Part shown: positions 9,462-18,023 of the stretch, piece by piece
How the letters are laid out: every line of letters starts with the position of its first letter
How positions within the stretch are numbered: position 1 is the first letter of the stretch
Origin: Paraburkholderia bonniea
GTDB taxonomy: Bacteria > Pseudomonadota > Gammaproteobacteria > Burkholderiales > Burkholderiaceae
Direction: 5' to 3'
Length of the DNA: 64,000 nucleotides
Assembly (NCBI RefSeq): GCF_009455625.1
Contig: NZ_QPEQ01000001.1
Location: forward strand, 2,480,001 to 2,544,000
The notes under the pieces: model-generated
Databases searched by the model: none
What the model was told of the DNA's origin: nothing
What the model saw: the letters and a program-made list of their open reading frames with translations, nothing else
Translations under genes and position numbers: made by a program

Positions 9462-10490
9462 ATGCCAATCCAAGGCCAGAGCACGATTCTCGTGACCGGC
9501 GGCGCGGGCTTTATCGGCTCGCACACCTGCGTTGAGCTGCTTGAACGCGGCTATGACGTCGTGGTGCTGGACAACCTGATCAACAGCCACCGCGAAGCGC
9601 TGCAGCGAGTTGAGCAGATCACCGGCAAAACGCTGACGTTTTACGCCGCAGATGCGCGCGATGAAACCCAGCTAAAGCGCATTTTTTCCACCCACCCCGT
9701 GAGCGCCGTGATCCATTTCGCCGCGCTCAAGGCCGTAGGCGAATCGGTCGAACAACCCGTGCGCTACTACCGCAACAACCTCGACAGCCTGTTGGTGCTG
9801 CTTGACGTGATGCAAGCGCATGACATCAAGCAACTGGTATTTAGCTCGTCAGCGACGGTCTATGGTGTGCCGCAATCCTCCCCAGTCGACGAATCATTCC
9901 CGCTAACCGCGCATAACCCTTACGGCCAGACCAAGCTGATGGCCGAGCAGATTCTGCGTGACGTCGAAGCCGCTGACCCTGCCTGGCGCATCGCCACGCT
10001 GCGCTATTTCAACCCGGTCGGCGCACATCAAAGCGGACTGATCGGAGAAAGCCCCGCAGGTGTGCCCAACAATCTGATGCCTTACGTGGCCCAGGTTGCG
10101 GCAGGAAAGCGCGAGCGCCTGCGTATTTTCGGCGGCGATTACCCCACGCCCGATGGCACTGGGGTGCGCGATTACATTCACGTGGTTGATCTGGCGCGCG
10201 GGCATCTAGCGGCACTCGATGCGCTTGGCCAGCGCAATGCGAGCTTCGTGGTGAACCTCGGCACCGGGCGCGGCTATAGCGTGCTGGATGTCGTGCATGC
10301 GTTCGAGCAGGCTAGCGGGTGCGCGATTCCGTATGACATCGTCGCGCGCCGCCCAGGCGATGTTGCCGCGTGTTACGCCAATGCTCACGCGGCAGAACAG
10401 CTGCTGGGCTGGCGCGCCCTCTGCGATCTGCCGCAGATGTGCGCCGACCACTGGCGCTGGCAAGCGCTGAATCCCCATGGTTTTGTCTAA
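9462..10490 (+). CDS. galE: UDP-glucose 4-epimerase
   Basis: An extended SDR enzyme of about 342 residues that interconverts UDP-Glc and UDP-Gal (often also the N-acetyl forms). The NAD-binding 'GGAGFIGSHTCVELL' is at the N-terminus, 'FSSSATVYG' carries the catalytic Ser/Thr, and 'NPYGQTK' the Tyr-x3-Lys pair. 'RYFNPVGAH' and 'GDGTGVRDYIHV'-like segments (here 'PDGTGVRDYIHVVDLA') are GalE signatures. I chose the ATG at 9462 because AGGA (9451-9454) lies 7 bases before it; an ATG at 9444 overlaps the previous stop and would add 6 residues. It should supply the galactose-type donor for this operon. Confidence 0.95.
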   Translation: MPIQGQSTILVTGGAGFIGSHTCVELLERGYDVVVLDNLINSHREALQRVEQITGKTLTFYAADARDETQLKRIFSTHPVSAVIHFAALKAVGESVEQPVRYYRNNLDSLLVLLDVMQAHDIKQLVFSSSATVYGVPQSSPVDESFPLTAHNPYGQTKLMAEQILRDVEAADPAWRIATLRYFNPVGAHQSGLIGESPAGVPNNLMPYVAQVAAGKRERLRIFGGDYPTPDGTGVRDYIHVVDLARGHLAALDALGQRNASFVVNLGTGRGYSVLDVVHAFEQASGCAIPYDIVARRPGDVAACYANAHAAEQLLGWRALCDLPQMCADHWRWQALNPHGFV

Positions 10491-10516
10491 TTCGCCGTCT
10501 TTTTCAGGGTCGCGTC

Positions 10517-11629
10517 ATGCTCAGTTTCGCGTTTGGCTTCATCGTTTCGCTGGCAGTCACGCTGCTGATCGTGCGCTATGCGCATCTGCATGAAAAATTC
10601 TCCACGGACACCGATCTAGCTGGCGTGCAGAAATTTCATGTGCGTCCTGTGCCGCGCATCGGCGGCGTCGGCATCTTGCTGGGGCTGGTGGCGTCGGCGC
10701 TGCATCTGTACAGCACCTATCCGGCGGTCGCCATCGGCATTCTTGGGCTGAGTGCCTGCGGGCTGCCCGCCTTTGCCTCAGGGCTGACAGAAGACCTGAC
10801 CAAACGCGTGTCGCCACTGGCGCGGCTGCTGTGCACCATGGCCGCCGCAGCGCTGGCCTACTTCGTGCTGCACATTGGCATCACGCGCATCAGCGTGCCG
10901 CCGCTCGACTTTCTGCTGAGCTACCCCGTCATCGCCTGCGCCGTCACAGTGCTCGCCGTGGCCGCGCTCGCCAATGCGGTGAATATCATCGACGGCTTCA
11001 ACGGCCTGGCTTCGATGGTGGCGCTGATGATGTTTGCCTCGCTGGCCTACGTCGCGTTTCAGGTTTCGGACCCGGTGGTGCTGTCAGCGTCGCTCATCAT
11101 GATGGGCGCGGTGCTCGGATTTTTTATCTGGAATTTTCCGGCTGGCCTGATTTTTCTCGGTGATGGTGGCGCGTATTTCATTGGCTTCATGCTGGCCGAA
11201 CTGTCAATCCTGCTGGTGATGCGCAATCACGAGGTCTCCGCGTGGTATCCCGTGCTGCTCTTCATGTATCCGATCTTCGAAACCTGTTTTTCGATCTATC
11301 GCAAGAAATTCGTGCGTGGCATGTCACCGGGTATCCCGGACGGCGTGCATCTGCATATGCTGGTCTACAAGCGGTTGATGCGCTGGGTGGTGGGGGCTCG
11401 CACCGCGCGCGAACTCACCCGGCGCAACTCGCTCACTTCACCGTACCTGTGGCTGCTGTGTCTCGTCGCCGTCGTGCCCGCCACGCTGTTCTGGCGTCAT
11501 ACGCTGCATCTGTTTGTTTTTGTCGTGGTGTTTGCCGCGACCTATGTCTGGCTATATCTGAGCATCGTGCGCTTTCGCTCGCCTCGCTGGATGGTGGTGC
11601 GCAAGGCGCGCCAGGCGGAGGAGAAATAA
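10517..11629 (+). CDS. MraY/WecA-family undecaprenyl-phosphate sugar-1-phosphate transferase
   Basis: This 370-residue integral membrane protein, with about ten helices, belongs to the GT4/MraY/WecA group that starts lipid-linked glycans by moving a HexNAc-1-phosphate to undecaprenyl phosphate. 'FHVRPVPRIGGVGI' is the first cytoplasmic loop, 'NAVNIIDGFNGLASM' the Asp-rich catalytic loop, and 'FLGDGGAYFIGF' the third conserved loop; a C-terminal 'GIPDGVHLHMLVYKR' contains the His motif of loop V. It ends the rightward operon, just before a bidirectional terminator. A second enzyme of the family is encoded at 13599-14627. Confidence 0.87.
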   Translation: MLSFAFGFIVSLAVTLLIVRYAHLHEKFSTDTDLAGVQKFHVRPVPRIGGVGILLGLVASALHLYSTYPAVAIGILGLSACGLPAFASGLTEDLTKRVSPLARLLCTMAAAALAYFVLHIGITRISVPPLDFLLSYPVIACAVTVLAVAALANAVNIIDGFNGLASMVALMMFASLAYVAFQVSDPVVLSASLIMMGAVLGFFIWNFPAGLIFLGDGGAYFIGFMLAELSILLVMRNHEVSAWYPVLLFMYPIFETCFSIYRKKFVRGMSPGIPDGVHLHMLVYKRLMRWVVGARTARELTRRNSLTSPYLWLLCLVAVVPATLFWRHTLHLFVFVVVFAATYVWLYLSIVRFRSPRWMVVRKARQAEEK

Positions 11630-11653
11630 AAAAAGCGCTGACGCGCTTTTTTT
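11628..11653. terminator. Bidirectional intrinsic terminator between convergent glycan operons
   Basis: A-tract, 7-bp GC-rich core stem (AAAGCGC with GCGCTTT) and TGAC loop, then a T-tract on each strand. It overlaps the stop of the MraY-family gene and lies just after the end of the convergent WbpM-like gene. Confidence 0.85.
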
Positions 11654-11667
11654 ACCTGCCCCCGGGC

Positions 11668-13557
11668 TTAGCGGGAACCATGCAAGCCATTCACCCCGGC
11701 TGGCACGCTTTGCAGCATCGGTGCCAGCATCGGCTGATACTCCGGCACCCAGCGGCGCAAATCGCGGCGCACCTCATCGTCAGTTGGCACCCGGGGCTGC
11801 ATCAGCCACGGCAGGAGTTCATCGAGCAACGCCAGCGGCACTTCACGCGCCTTGGCGATGCGCAGTTTGGGATGCTCGGTGCGGATGGTGGCTTCGTCGT
11901 CGGCCAGCAGCTCTTCATAGAGTTTTTCGCCGGGCCTTAAGCCGGTAAAGATGATCCGGATCTGTTCTTCGCTATAGCCATACAGCCGGATCAAGTCGCG
12001 TGCCAGATCGACGATCTTCACCGCCTCACCCATGTCGAGAATGAAAATCTCCCCGCCCCGCCCCATGCTTGAGGCCTGCAACACCAGTTGCGAAGCCTCG
12101 GGAATCGTCATGAAAAAACGGGTGATTTCAGGGTGAGTGACCGTGACCGGCCCCCCTTTGGCAATCTGCTGCTGGAACTTGGGAATCACGCTGCCCGCAC
12201 TGCCCAGCACATTGCCAAAGCGCACGGTTTCGATCTGGGTGCGAGTGGTGCTCTGTTGCAACGCCTGGCAAGTCATTTCAGCCAGACGTTTGCTCGCGCC
12301 CATCACGTTGGTCGGGTTGACCGCCTTGTCGGTGGAAATCAGCACCACATGCCGGACGTCATGGCGAATCGCCGCACGCGTCACCCGGTAGGTGCCCAGC
12401 ACGTTATTGCGCACCGCCTGCCAGGCATTCAGCTCTTCCATCAGCGGCACATGTTTGTAGGCGGCGGCATGAAACAGGATGTGCGGCGTGTGGCGCGACA
12501 GCACCTGGTCAAGCAGCAGCGAATCTTTTACATCGCCAATCACTGGGATCACCACGATGCCCGGCGCGTGCTCATGCAGCTCTTCGGTCAAGCGGTACAT
12601 CGCGTATTCGGATAAATCGAAGGCCACCAGTTGCGCCGGTTCAAAACGCAAAATCTGCCGGCACAATTCCGAACCGATCGACCCGCCAGCGCCGGTCACC
12701 ATCACGATCCGGTTGCGCAGCAAGGCTTCGACGTGCGGCGTATCAATCTTTACCGGTTCGCGGCCCAGCAAGTCTTCCAGATCAATTTGCCGCACCCGTG
12801 ACAAAAATGCCTGACCCCGTGTGAGTGGCGTCAGCGCAGGCAGCGTCATCGCTCGCACCCCCGCCCGCACACACAGCGTCGCCACGCGCCGCTGTGCTTC
12901 GATCGAGGCCGATGGAATCGCAATGATGACGTCCTCCACCTTGAAGGCTTCGGTGAGCGGCGCGAGCTGGTCGATGGGGCCCAGCACCTTGTAGCCGTAA
13001 ATTTCGCGGCCATGCTTGGACACGTCGTCATCCAGCAAGCCCACCAGACGCCATTCACTCGAACGCGACAGCTCACGCGCCAGGTTCGCACCCGCCAGCC
13101 CGGCCCCCAGCACGACCACCGGCTTGCCTTGTGCGACGAGGCCGCCATACAGATAAAACTCTTTGGCCGCGCGATATAGCGCGCGTGAGCCGCCCATCAG
13201 CAAAAACAGAAACAGCGGCGAAACCAGCAACACGGAACGCGGCACGACCGGCACCGGCTGCACCAGCACCGACACCACCATCGCCACCAGCGCCCCGGAA
13301 ATAACCGCTTTGGAAATTCGCAGCAGATCCGGCAGGCTGGCGAACACCCACATCCCGCGGTAAAGACCAAAAATGCGGAACATCACCGCATAGGTGGGCA
13401 GCACCCAGGCAAACGAATGCAGCGCACCCGTTCTGAATTCAAGCGGAACCATACCGTTAAAACGCACGATATAAGCCGTCAACCATGCCGCCACCACCGC
13501 GCACAGGTCGAACAGAAAAGCACTGACGGAAAGCCACGAAGCTTTATTTCGAATCAT
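11668..13557 (-). CDS. WbpM/CapD-type UDP-GlcNAc 4,6-dehydratase (membrane-anchored)
   Basis: This 629-residue protein has the large-type WbpM architecture. Four N-terminal membrane helices (about residues 10-130) precede a CoA-binding-like Rossmann domain with 'VLGAGLAGANLARELSR', and then a catalytic SDR domain with 'VTGAGGSIGSELCRQIL'. The active-site region reads 'STDKAVNPTNVMGASKR': this subfamily has Met-x3-Lys in place of Tyr-x3-Lys. It converts UDP-GlcNAc to the 4-keto-6-deoxy intermediate used for QuiNAc, FucNAc and related sugars. It is the last gene of a leftward group with a WbpL-like initiator and a WbpV-like reductase, forming a coherent pathway. Confidence 0.92.
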   Translation of the reverse strand: MIRNKASWLSVSAFLFDLCAVVAAWLTAYIVRFNGMVPLEFRTGALHSFAWVLPTYAVMFRIFGLYRGMWVFASLPDLLRISKAVISGALVAMVVSVLVQPVPVVPRSVLLVSPLFLFLLMGGSRALYRAAKEFYLYGGLVAQGKPVVVLGAGLAGANLARELSRSSEWRLVGLLDDDVSKHGREIYGYKVLGPIDQLAPLTEAFKVEDVIIAIPSASIEAQRRVATLCVRAGVRAMTLPALTPLTRGQAFLSRVRQIDLEDLLGREPVKIDTPHVEALLRNRIVMVTGAGGSIGSELCRQILRFEPAQLVAFDLSEYAMYRLTEELHEHAPGIVVIPVIGDVKDSLLLDQVLSRHTPHILFHAAAYKHVPLMEELNAWQAVRNNVLGTYRVTRAAIRHDVRHVVLISTDKAVNPTNVMGASKRLAEMTCQALQQSTTRTQIETVRFGNVLGSAGSVIPKFQQQIAKGGPVTVTHPEITRFFMTIPEASQLVLQASSMGRGGEIFILDMGEAVKIVDLARDLIRLYGYSEEQIRIIFTGLRPGEKLYEELLADDEATIRTEHPKLRIAKAREVPLALLDELLPWLMQPRVPTDDEVRRDLRRWVPEYQPMLAPMLQSVPAGVNGLHGSR

Positions 13558-13598
13558 CTTCAGCGCATCTCAAAGGAACAATCAGGAACAATCTCAAA

Positions 13599-14627
13599 TT
13601 ACTCGGACAAAGACGCCTGATAACGGTGCCAGCGCCGGTCCACTGCCAGGCCAAGCAAGCAGAGCAAGATCATCCACGCGCTCACCACGCACCATTGAAT
13701 GACCTCAGGGGAATCAAGCAGGTAAAGAGCCAGCATTATGCCTGCTGCCATGACCCCATACCACACGCGTGCCGTGGCTGCATGCCCCATGCCAGAGCGC
13801 ACCATCCGCTGGTAGTAGTGCTCGCGGTGCGCCTGCCAGAAGCGTTCGCCGCGCAGCAAACGCCGCAGCAAAGTAAGCGACGCATCTGCAATAAACGGCG
13901 CAAACACCATCGCAGTGAACCAGAGCGGCCAGACGCCGCGCTGCCAGCCCCAGTAACCCAGCGCCCCGGCCAGAAACCCTAATGGGATTGAGCCCGCATC
14001 GCCGAGAAAGATCCGCGCAGGCGGAAAGTTAAAGCGCAAAAAACCCAGCGCGGCCCCTGCCACAGCTGCTGCGCCCCAAGCTAGATCAAGTTCGGCATGG
14101 CGGGCGCTGAGCGCCGCCAGCGCATAGCCCGTGAAACCGAAAAAGGCCATCCCGCCCGCCAGGCCGTCCGATCCATCCATGAAGTTGTATAGATTCACCA
14201 GCCACAGCAGCAACAGCACGAGACACGCCAGCGCCCACCACGGCACCGGTGCCGGATACAGCGCCACGAACCCCAGCACCGCAACCAGATGAGCCGTGAA
14301 GCGCACCCGGGCACTCAGCCCACGGCGATCGTCGATTTGCGACACCACCGCCAGGAACGCCGTGCCTAGCGCCACGCTCCAAAGCGCTGGCGCGACCAGC
14401 ACCAGCGCGGCCACGGCGCTTGAAATCAGGCCCCAGCCACCCACCCGGGGTGTCGGACGCAGATGCAATGAACGTTCGTTCGGCATATCGGTGGCCAGAC
14501 GCCACGCCCAGCCGGTCTGTAATAGAAGCCTCAAGATGGCCGCGCTCGCCACGGCTGCCACGACGCCCGTCAGCAGCGCAATCATCCAGCCTGGAGCCGT
14601 TGTCGTTGTTAATAAATGCCTCAGCAT
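13599..14627 (-). CDS. WbpL-like undecaprenyl-phosphate glycosyl-1-phosphate transferase
   Basis: A 342-residue MraY/WecA-family membrane protein. 'RSLHLRPTPRVGGWG' is the first conserved loop, 'NLYNFMDGSDGLAGG' the catalytic Asp loop and 'RIFLGDAGSIPLGFL' the third loop; 'HREHYYQRMV' gives the C-terminal basic/His motif. In the WbpL/WbcO subgroup these enzymes load QuiNAc- or FucNAc-1-phosphate onto undecaprenyl phosphate, which fits the WbpM-like and WbpV-like neighbours. The ATG at 14627 has GAGG upstream; an in-frame TTG at 14639 overlaps the preceding gene. It is one of two initiating enzymes in the locus. Confidence 0.88.
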   Translation of the reverse strand: MLRHLLTTTTAPGWMIALLTGVVAAVASAAILRLLLQTGWAWRLATDMPNERSLHLRPTPRVGGWGLISSAVAALVLVAPALWSVALGTAFLAVVSQIDDRRGLSARVRFTAHLVAVLGFVALYPAPVPWWALACLVLLLLWLVNLYNFMDGSDGLAGGMAFFGFTGYALAALSARHAELDLAWGAAAVAGAALGFLRFNFPPARIFLGDAGSIPLGFLAGALGYWGWQRGVWPLWFTAMVFAPFIADASLTLLRRLLRGERFWQAHREHYYQRMVRSGMGHAATARVWYGVMAAGIMLALYLLDSPEVIQWCVVSAWMILLCLLGLAVDRRWHRYQASLSE

Positions 14628-14635
14628 ATCCAGCC

Positions 14636-15592
14636 TCAATGCGTTGAGCGGTACCAGCGCGCGGTAGCGGCCAGCCCGTCATCAAGTGAGTACGGTGGCC
14701 GCCAGCCCAGAACGGTCTGAATCTGCGTCGCGTCGACCTGCAGGCTGCCCGTCAGACGCTCGATCTGTGGCAGGCGGCCTGTGATGCGCCCAGCCAGCAG
14801 CAGCGCGGCAGTTGGCACCGGTAACAAACGGGCGGGCCGCTGCAAATGAACCCCTAGCGAGCGCACCAGTTCCGCGACGGTGGGCGCGTGAGGATCGGCC
14901 ACATGAAAACATGCGCCCGCCGCGCGTGGATCGTTCACACAGCAAGCCAGCGCGTCGGCCAGATTGCCGGCAAAAACCAGGCTGCGTCTGGCTTGAATCG
15001 ACCCAAGCGGTAACGGCAGACGTTTCCAGACCGCATCCATCAAGTGCAGAAAATTCGCCCGCACTTCAGGGCCATACACCAGCGGCGGCCGGACGATCAC
15101 GATCTCCAGCCCGCTTTGCACACCGTATTCGCGCAGCGCCTGTTCGGCTTCGAGTTTCGAGCGGCCATAAGCGTCCTGAGGTGATGCCAGCGTGCGCTCG
15201 CTTAATGGCTGCCCACCGTCGCTTTCCGCAACGGCCTTGATGCTGCTGACAAACACCAGACGCCGCGCGCCCTGGTTGCGCGCCGCCTGCGCGACACGCA
15301 GCGCGCCAGTCACGTTGGTGGCACGAAACGCGGCGTCGGGGTCGAGCGCTTCATCGTGCAGTTGATGCACCCGCGCCGCGAGATGCACGACGCAATCCAC
15401 CGCCACATCAACGGGCCATGCAGCGCTAATGCCGGCGAAATCCGCACGCTCATCCACCCACTCCCGCACCCCGTTCACGCCAACCCCGGCGTGCCGCACC
15501 AGACCTGTCACCGTGTGGCCTGCCTCGAGCAGCACGCGGCATAGCGCGCGTCCGACAAAACCATTGGCCCCTGTCACCAGAATTGCGCTCAT
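14636..15592 (-). CDS. WbpV/WbpK-like NAD-dependent sugar-nucleotide reductase/epimerase
   Basis: This 318-residue extended SDR protein has 'ILVTGANGFVGRALCRVL' at the N-terminus, 'FVSSIKAVAE' for the Ser position and 'AYGRSKLEAE' for Tyr-x3-Lys. It resembles the group that reduces the WbpM product UDP-4-keto-6-deoxy-HexNAc to UDP-QuiNAc or UDP-FucNAc. Its place between the GT2 and the WbpL-like transferase, with the WbpM-like gene next, supports this. The start is set by an ATGA overlap with the GT2 stop. Which C4 epimer is formed cannot be told by eye. Confidence 0.82.
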   Translation of the reverse strand: MSAILVTGANGFVGRALCRVLLEAGHTVTGLVRHAGVGVNGVREWVDERADFAGISAAWPVDVAVDCVVHLAARVHQLHDEALDPDAAFRATNVTGALRVAQAARNQGARRLVFVSSIKAVAESDGGQPLSERTLASPQDAYGRSKLEAEQALREYGVQSGLEIVIVRPPLVYGPEVRANFLHLMDAVWKRLPLPLGSIQARRSLVFAGNLADALACCVNDPRAAGACFHVADPHAPTVAELVRSLGVHLQRPARLLPVPTAALLLAGRITGRLPQIERLTGSLQVDATQIQTVLGWRPPYSLDDGLAATARWYRSTH

Positions 15593-16452
15593 AACCACTT
15601 CCAGCCAAACCGGTTAAAAAACCTGAACGCCGACGCGGCGAACCGGCGAATATGCGCCAGCCCTTTACGCGCGGCACCGCCGCCATGGTGCAGCACGCGC
15701 ACAGCGGGAACATAGGCCACGCGCGCCTGGTCGTGAGCGCGCAGGCTCAAGTCGTAGTCTTCGAAATACAGGAAATAGCGCGGATCAAAGCCGCCCAGTG
15801 CTTGCAGCACGTTCGTGCGGAACAGCATGAAACAGCCGCTCACAATCGCCGGGTCCCAAACGATATCCCGCTCGTTAATCACCTCGCGCATTTCATATCG
15901 GGCCAGACGGCGTGCAAAACACGCACGCCAGCGCGCCGGTAAAAAGCCTCTGACCAGCAGATCGAACAACGCGGGATAACGGCGGCACAGGTATTGCAAC
16001 TGCCCGTGTTCATCCACCACACGCGGCGAAAGCAAACCCGCTTCCGGATGCTGGGCAAAAAAGCGCAAGGCCTCGCTCAGCCCATCGGGATCAAGCACCA
16101 CATCGGGATTGAGCACCAGATGAAACCGTGTCTGGGTGCCCTCAAGCGCGAGGTTATGGCCACGGCCGTAGCCCACGTTGCCATGCCCGGTCATGACGCG
16201 GCACGCAATGCCCTGCTGACGCAGTGCGCCGAGCAGCTCATCGGCCCCCGTCAGGCCGCCGTTATCCACGAGACAAAGCTCAACTGACGCATCCGGCTTC
16301 AAGGCCTGCCAGCAGCGGCAGGCGGCAGCGAGACTCTGCAGTGTTGCCGCCAGCAAGGCCAGGTCAGGCCGGTAGACGACAACCGAAACAGACAGACTGT
16401 CGATGTCGGGGTTGGCCGTGCGGAGATCGGTCATAGGGGAGGTAAAAGACAT
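15589..16452 (-). CDS. Glycosyltransferase family 2 (rhamnosyltransferase-like)
   Basis: A GT-A enzyme of about 287 residues. Visible motifs are 'SLSVSVVVYRPDLALL', 'LCLVDNGG', 'GNVGYGRGHNLAL' (the N-x-G-x-G-x-G-x-N loop of WbbL-like rhamnosyltransferases), 'LVLNPDVVLD' as the DxD-like site and 'YFLYFEDYDLSLRAH' as the ED motif. With rmlBACD in the same cluster, dTDP-rhamnose is the natural donor candidate, but that is inference. The start is uncertain: ATG at 16452 is chosen, ATG at 16434 and the far upstream 16524 are possible. Confidence 0.85.
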   Translation of the reverse strand: MSFTSPMTDLRTANPDIDSLSVSVVVYRPDLALLAATLQSLAAACRCWQALKPDASVELCLVDNGGLTGADELLGALRQQGIACRVMTGHGNVGYGRGHNLALEGTQTRFHLVLNPDVVLDPDGLSEALRFFAQHPEAGLLSPRVVDEHGQLQYLCRRYPALFDLLVRGFLPARWRACFARRLARYEMREVINERDIVWDPAIVSGCFMLFRTNVLQALGGFDPRYFLYFEDYDLSLRAHDQARVAYVPAVRVLHHGGGAARKGLAHIRRFAASAFRFFNRFGWKWL

Positions 16453-16926
16453 ATCGAAGCGGTGCGCACTAAAAGCAGGGTGTCGTTTGGCCACCCTGCA
16501 CGATAAGTTCATGCCCTGCAGCACCAGAGGCAGATCCCGTTTTTATTTTTTCTGCAGAAAACGGGGGGATGGGCAGCACCGTTTTCGCCAACGGCATGCG
16601 CAAAACGTAGAGTTTAACCGGCAAGAGGACTAAAAAGGGCACGCTAGGCCTCACGTCGAATACCGGTGACGGCCAACTTTCACGCTTACGCTTCGACGCT
16701 CAGCCATCGTCATCAACCGCTAGAAAGCAAATGAACTAGATGAGCCATAAAGCAGCTTCAGTCATGGCGAAGCAGGAATTAAAAATGCACAAAAATGATG
16801 CTATTATTTCCCGTTCTGAACCTGGAGTAATGCCGCTTCTATTTCGCACAATTATTACAACCATTACTACAAAAATGAAATAGCCCAGCATTTCGCGCAA
16901 ATGTTGTTTAACCGGAGCAGTTAAGC
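16453..16926. other. AT-richer intergenic region between divergent units
   Basis: About 470 bases between a leftward GT2 gene and the rightward methyltransferase gene. The right half is rich in A/T with runs such as 'cacaattattacaaccatta', so it probably carries the methyltransferase promoter, although no convincing -35/-10 pair was found. No ORF with family features was seen. Confidence 0.5.
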
Positions 16927-17937
16927 ATGGCCGCTATCTTTTCTGAAAAATATTCAAATGTCCACTGTCCATGTTGCGACATGCAGGGAACGCTCACTAA
17001 ATATCAGGATCGCATTGATGCGCATGGCCATGAAGTCGAAATAGCAACCTGCATGTATTGCACCTCTCTGGTTAATATCACTGACTTGCTGAGTGTGATA
17101 AAAACCGGAAACAACACTGATGTCCAGAAAACGGGATCTGAAGAGTTTTATCAGGTCACCAGCGAAATTCTGGGAACGATAAAAAATCGCGTCGCACAAG
17201 CCACGCCAATTATTGATTTCGCCCTGGCAAATTTGCCGCCGGATTTTCGCCGCGTTTCATTCATGGATTTCGGTGCGGGCATGGGCTTTACGACTGCCGC
17301 TGGGGCCCTCCAGTTCGAGCAGGCATTCGCTATCGAATACAACACGGTCGCGCTTGAAAAACTGCTCCCGCACTTCGAGAAATCCGAAAACATCAAAATA
17401 TGCACTGACCTGGATCAGGTCAAAGCCGGCATTGATCTGGTAACCATCTGGCATACGATCGAGCATATGCCAAACGCTCAAGCCGAGCTGAAAATCATTA
17501 GAGAAAAATTAAGCGATAACGGCGCAATGTTACTTCAGTGCCCGATGTTCAAGGCAGATTATGTCGTTTATAGCCATTATTTCTTCCTCAATGAATTTGC
17601 CTGCCGGGCAATGTGTGAACGCGCTGGGTTTAAAGACATTCAGGTGTGGTTCGATAAAGAAGCTGAATTTATTACCTGCCTGGCGCGAAAAGCACAAACC
17701 AGAACCAGCCCTGCATGGCACATACCCGATGAAATTAATCCACTCAATTCTGAAATTATTGCAGCACGACAGAAAATGGAAGAAATTCATACGCAATTAA
17801 TCGAGGCCCAACGGGATATACAAACCTCGCACGAGGAGCTGGAGGCATCACACCAGCATCTTGAGAGAATGCTCAACTCCCTGTCATGGCGCGTTACAGC
17901 ACCACTGCGCACGCTTAGACGATATTTAAAACTCTAA
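16927..17937 (+). CDS. SAM-dependent methyltransferase with zinc-ribbon-like N-terminus and coiled-coil tail
   Basis: This 336-residue protein starts with cysteine pairs (C14, C16, C17 and C42, C45) that look like a small metal-binding unit. Next comes a class I methyltransferase core with 'SFMDFGAGMGFTT' (SAM site, about residues 110-122), an acidic end of strand 2 and 'WHTIEHMPNAQAEL'. The C-terminal 70 residues are a heptad-rich coiled coil ending in 'SLSWRVTAPLRTLRRYLKL'. An S-x-S-W-R-x-T-x-P tail is common at the ends of polysaccharide-locus methyltransferases and glycosyltransferases. GGAG precedes the ATG. The gene is alone on its strand and AT-richer than its neighbours, suggesting separate acquisition. 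Its substrate is presumably a sugar of the glycan; a capping role is possible. Confidence 0.82.
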   Translation: MAAIFSEKYSNVHCPCCDMQGTLTKYQDRIDAHGHEVEIATCMYCTSLVNITDLLSVIKTGNNTDVQKTGSEEFYQVTSEILGTIKNRVAQATPIIDFALANLPPDFRRVSFMDFGAGMGFTTAAGALQFEQAFAIEYNTVALEKLLPHFEKSENIKICTDLDQVKAGIDLVTIWHTIEHMPNAQAELKIIREKLSDNGAMLLQCPMFKADYVVYSHYFFLNEFACRAMCERAGFKDIQVWFDKEAEFITCLARKAQTRTSPAWHIPDEINPLNSEIIAARQKMEEIHTQLIEAQRDIQTSHEELEASHQHLERMLNSLSWRVTAPLRTLRRYLKL

Positions 17938-17943
17938 AGAAAA

Positions 17944-17983
17944 CACCCCGGAGCGCTGGATAAATGTCCAGCGCTCCGGGGTG
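17944..17983 (-). terminator. 17-bp perfect hairpin ending the heptose operon
   Basis: Stem 17944-17960 pairs with 17967-17983 without mismatch around a 6-base loop. The T-rich tail (GTTTTCTTT) is on the minus strand, so it mainly terminates the leftward gmhA unit; it also lies 7 bases after the convergent methyltransferase stop and may serve both. Confidence 0.88.
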
Positions 17984-18023
17984 AAGTGCACCTGCAATAC
18001 CGCCGATGCAACTCAAGATTCGC

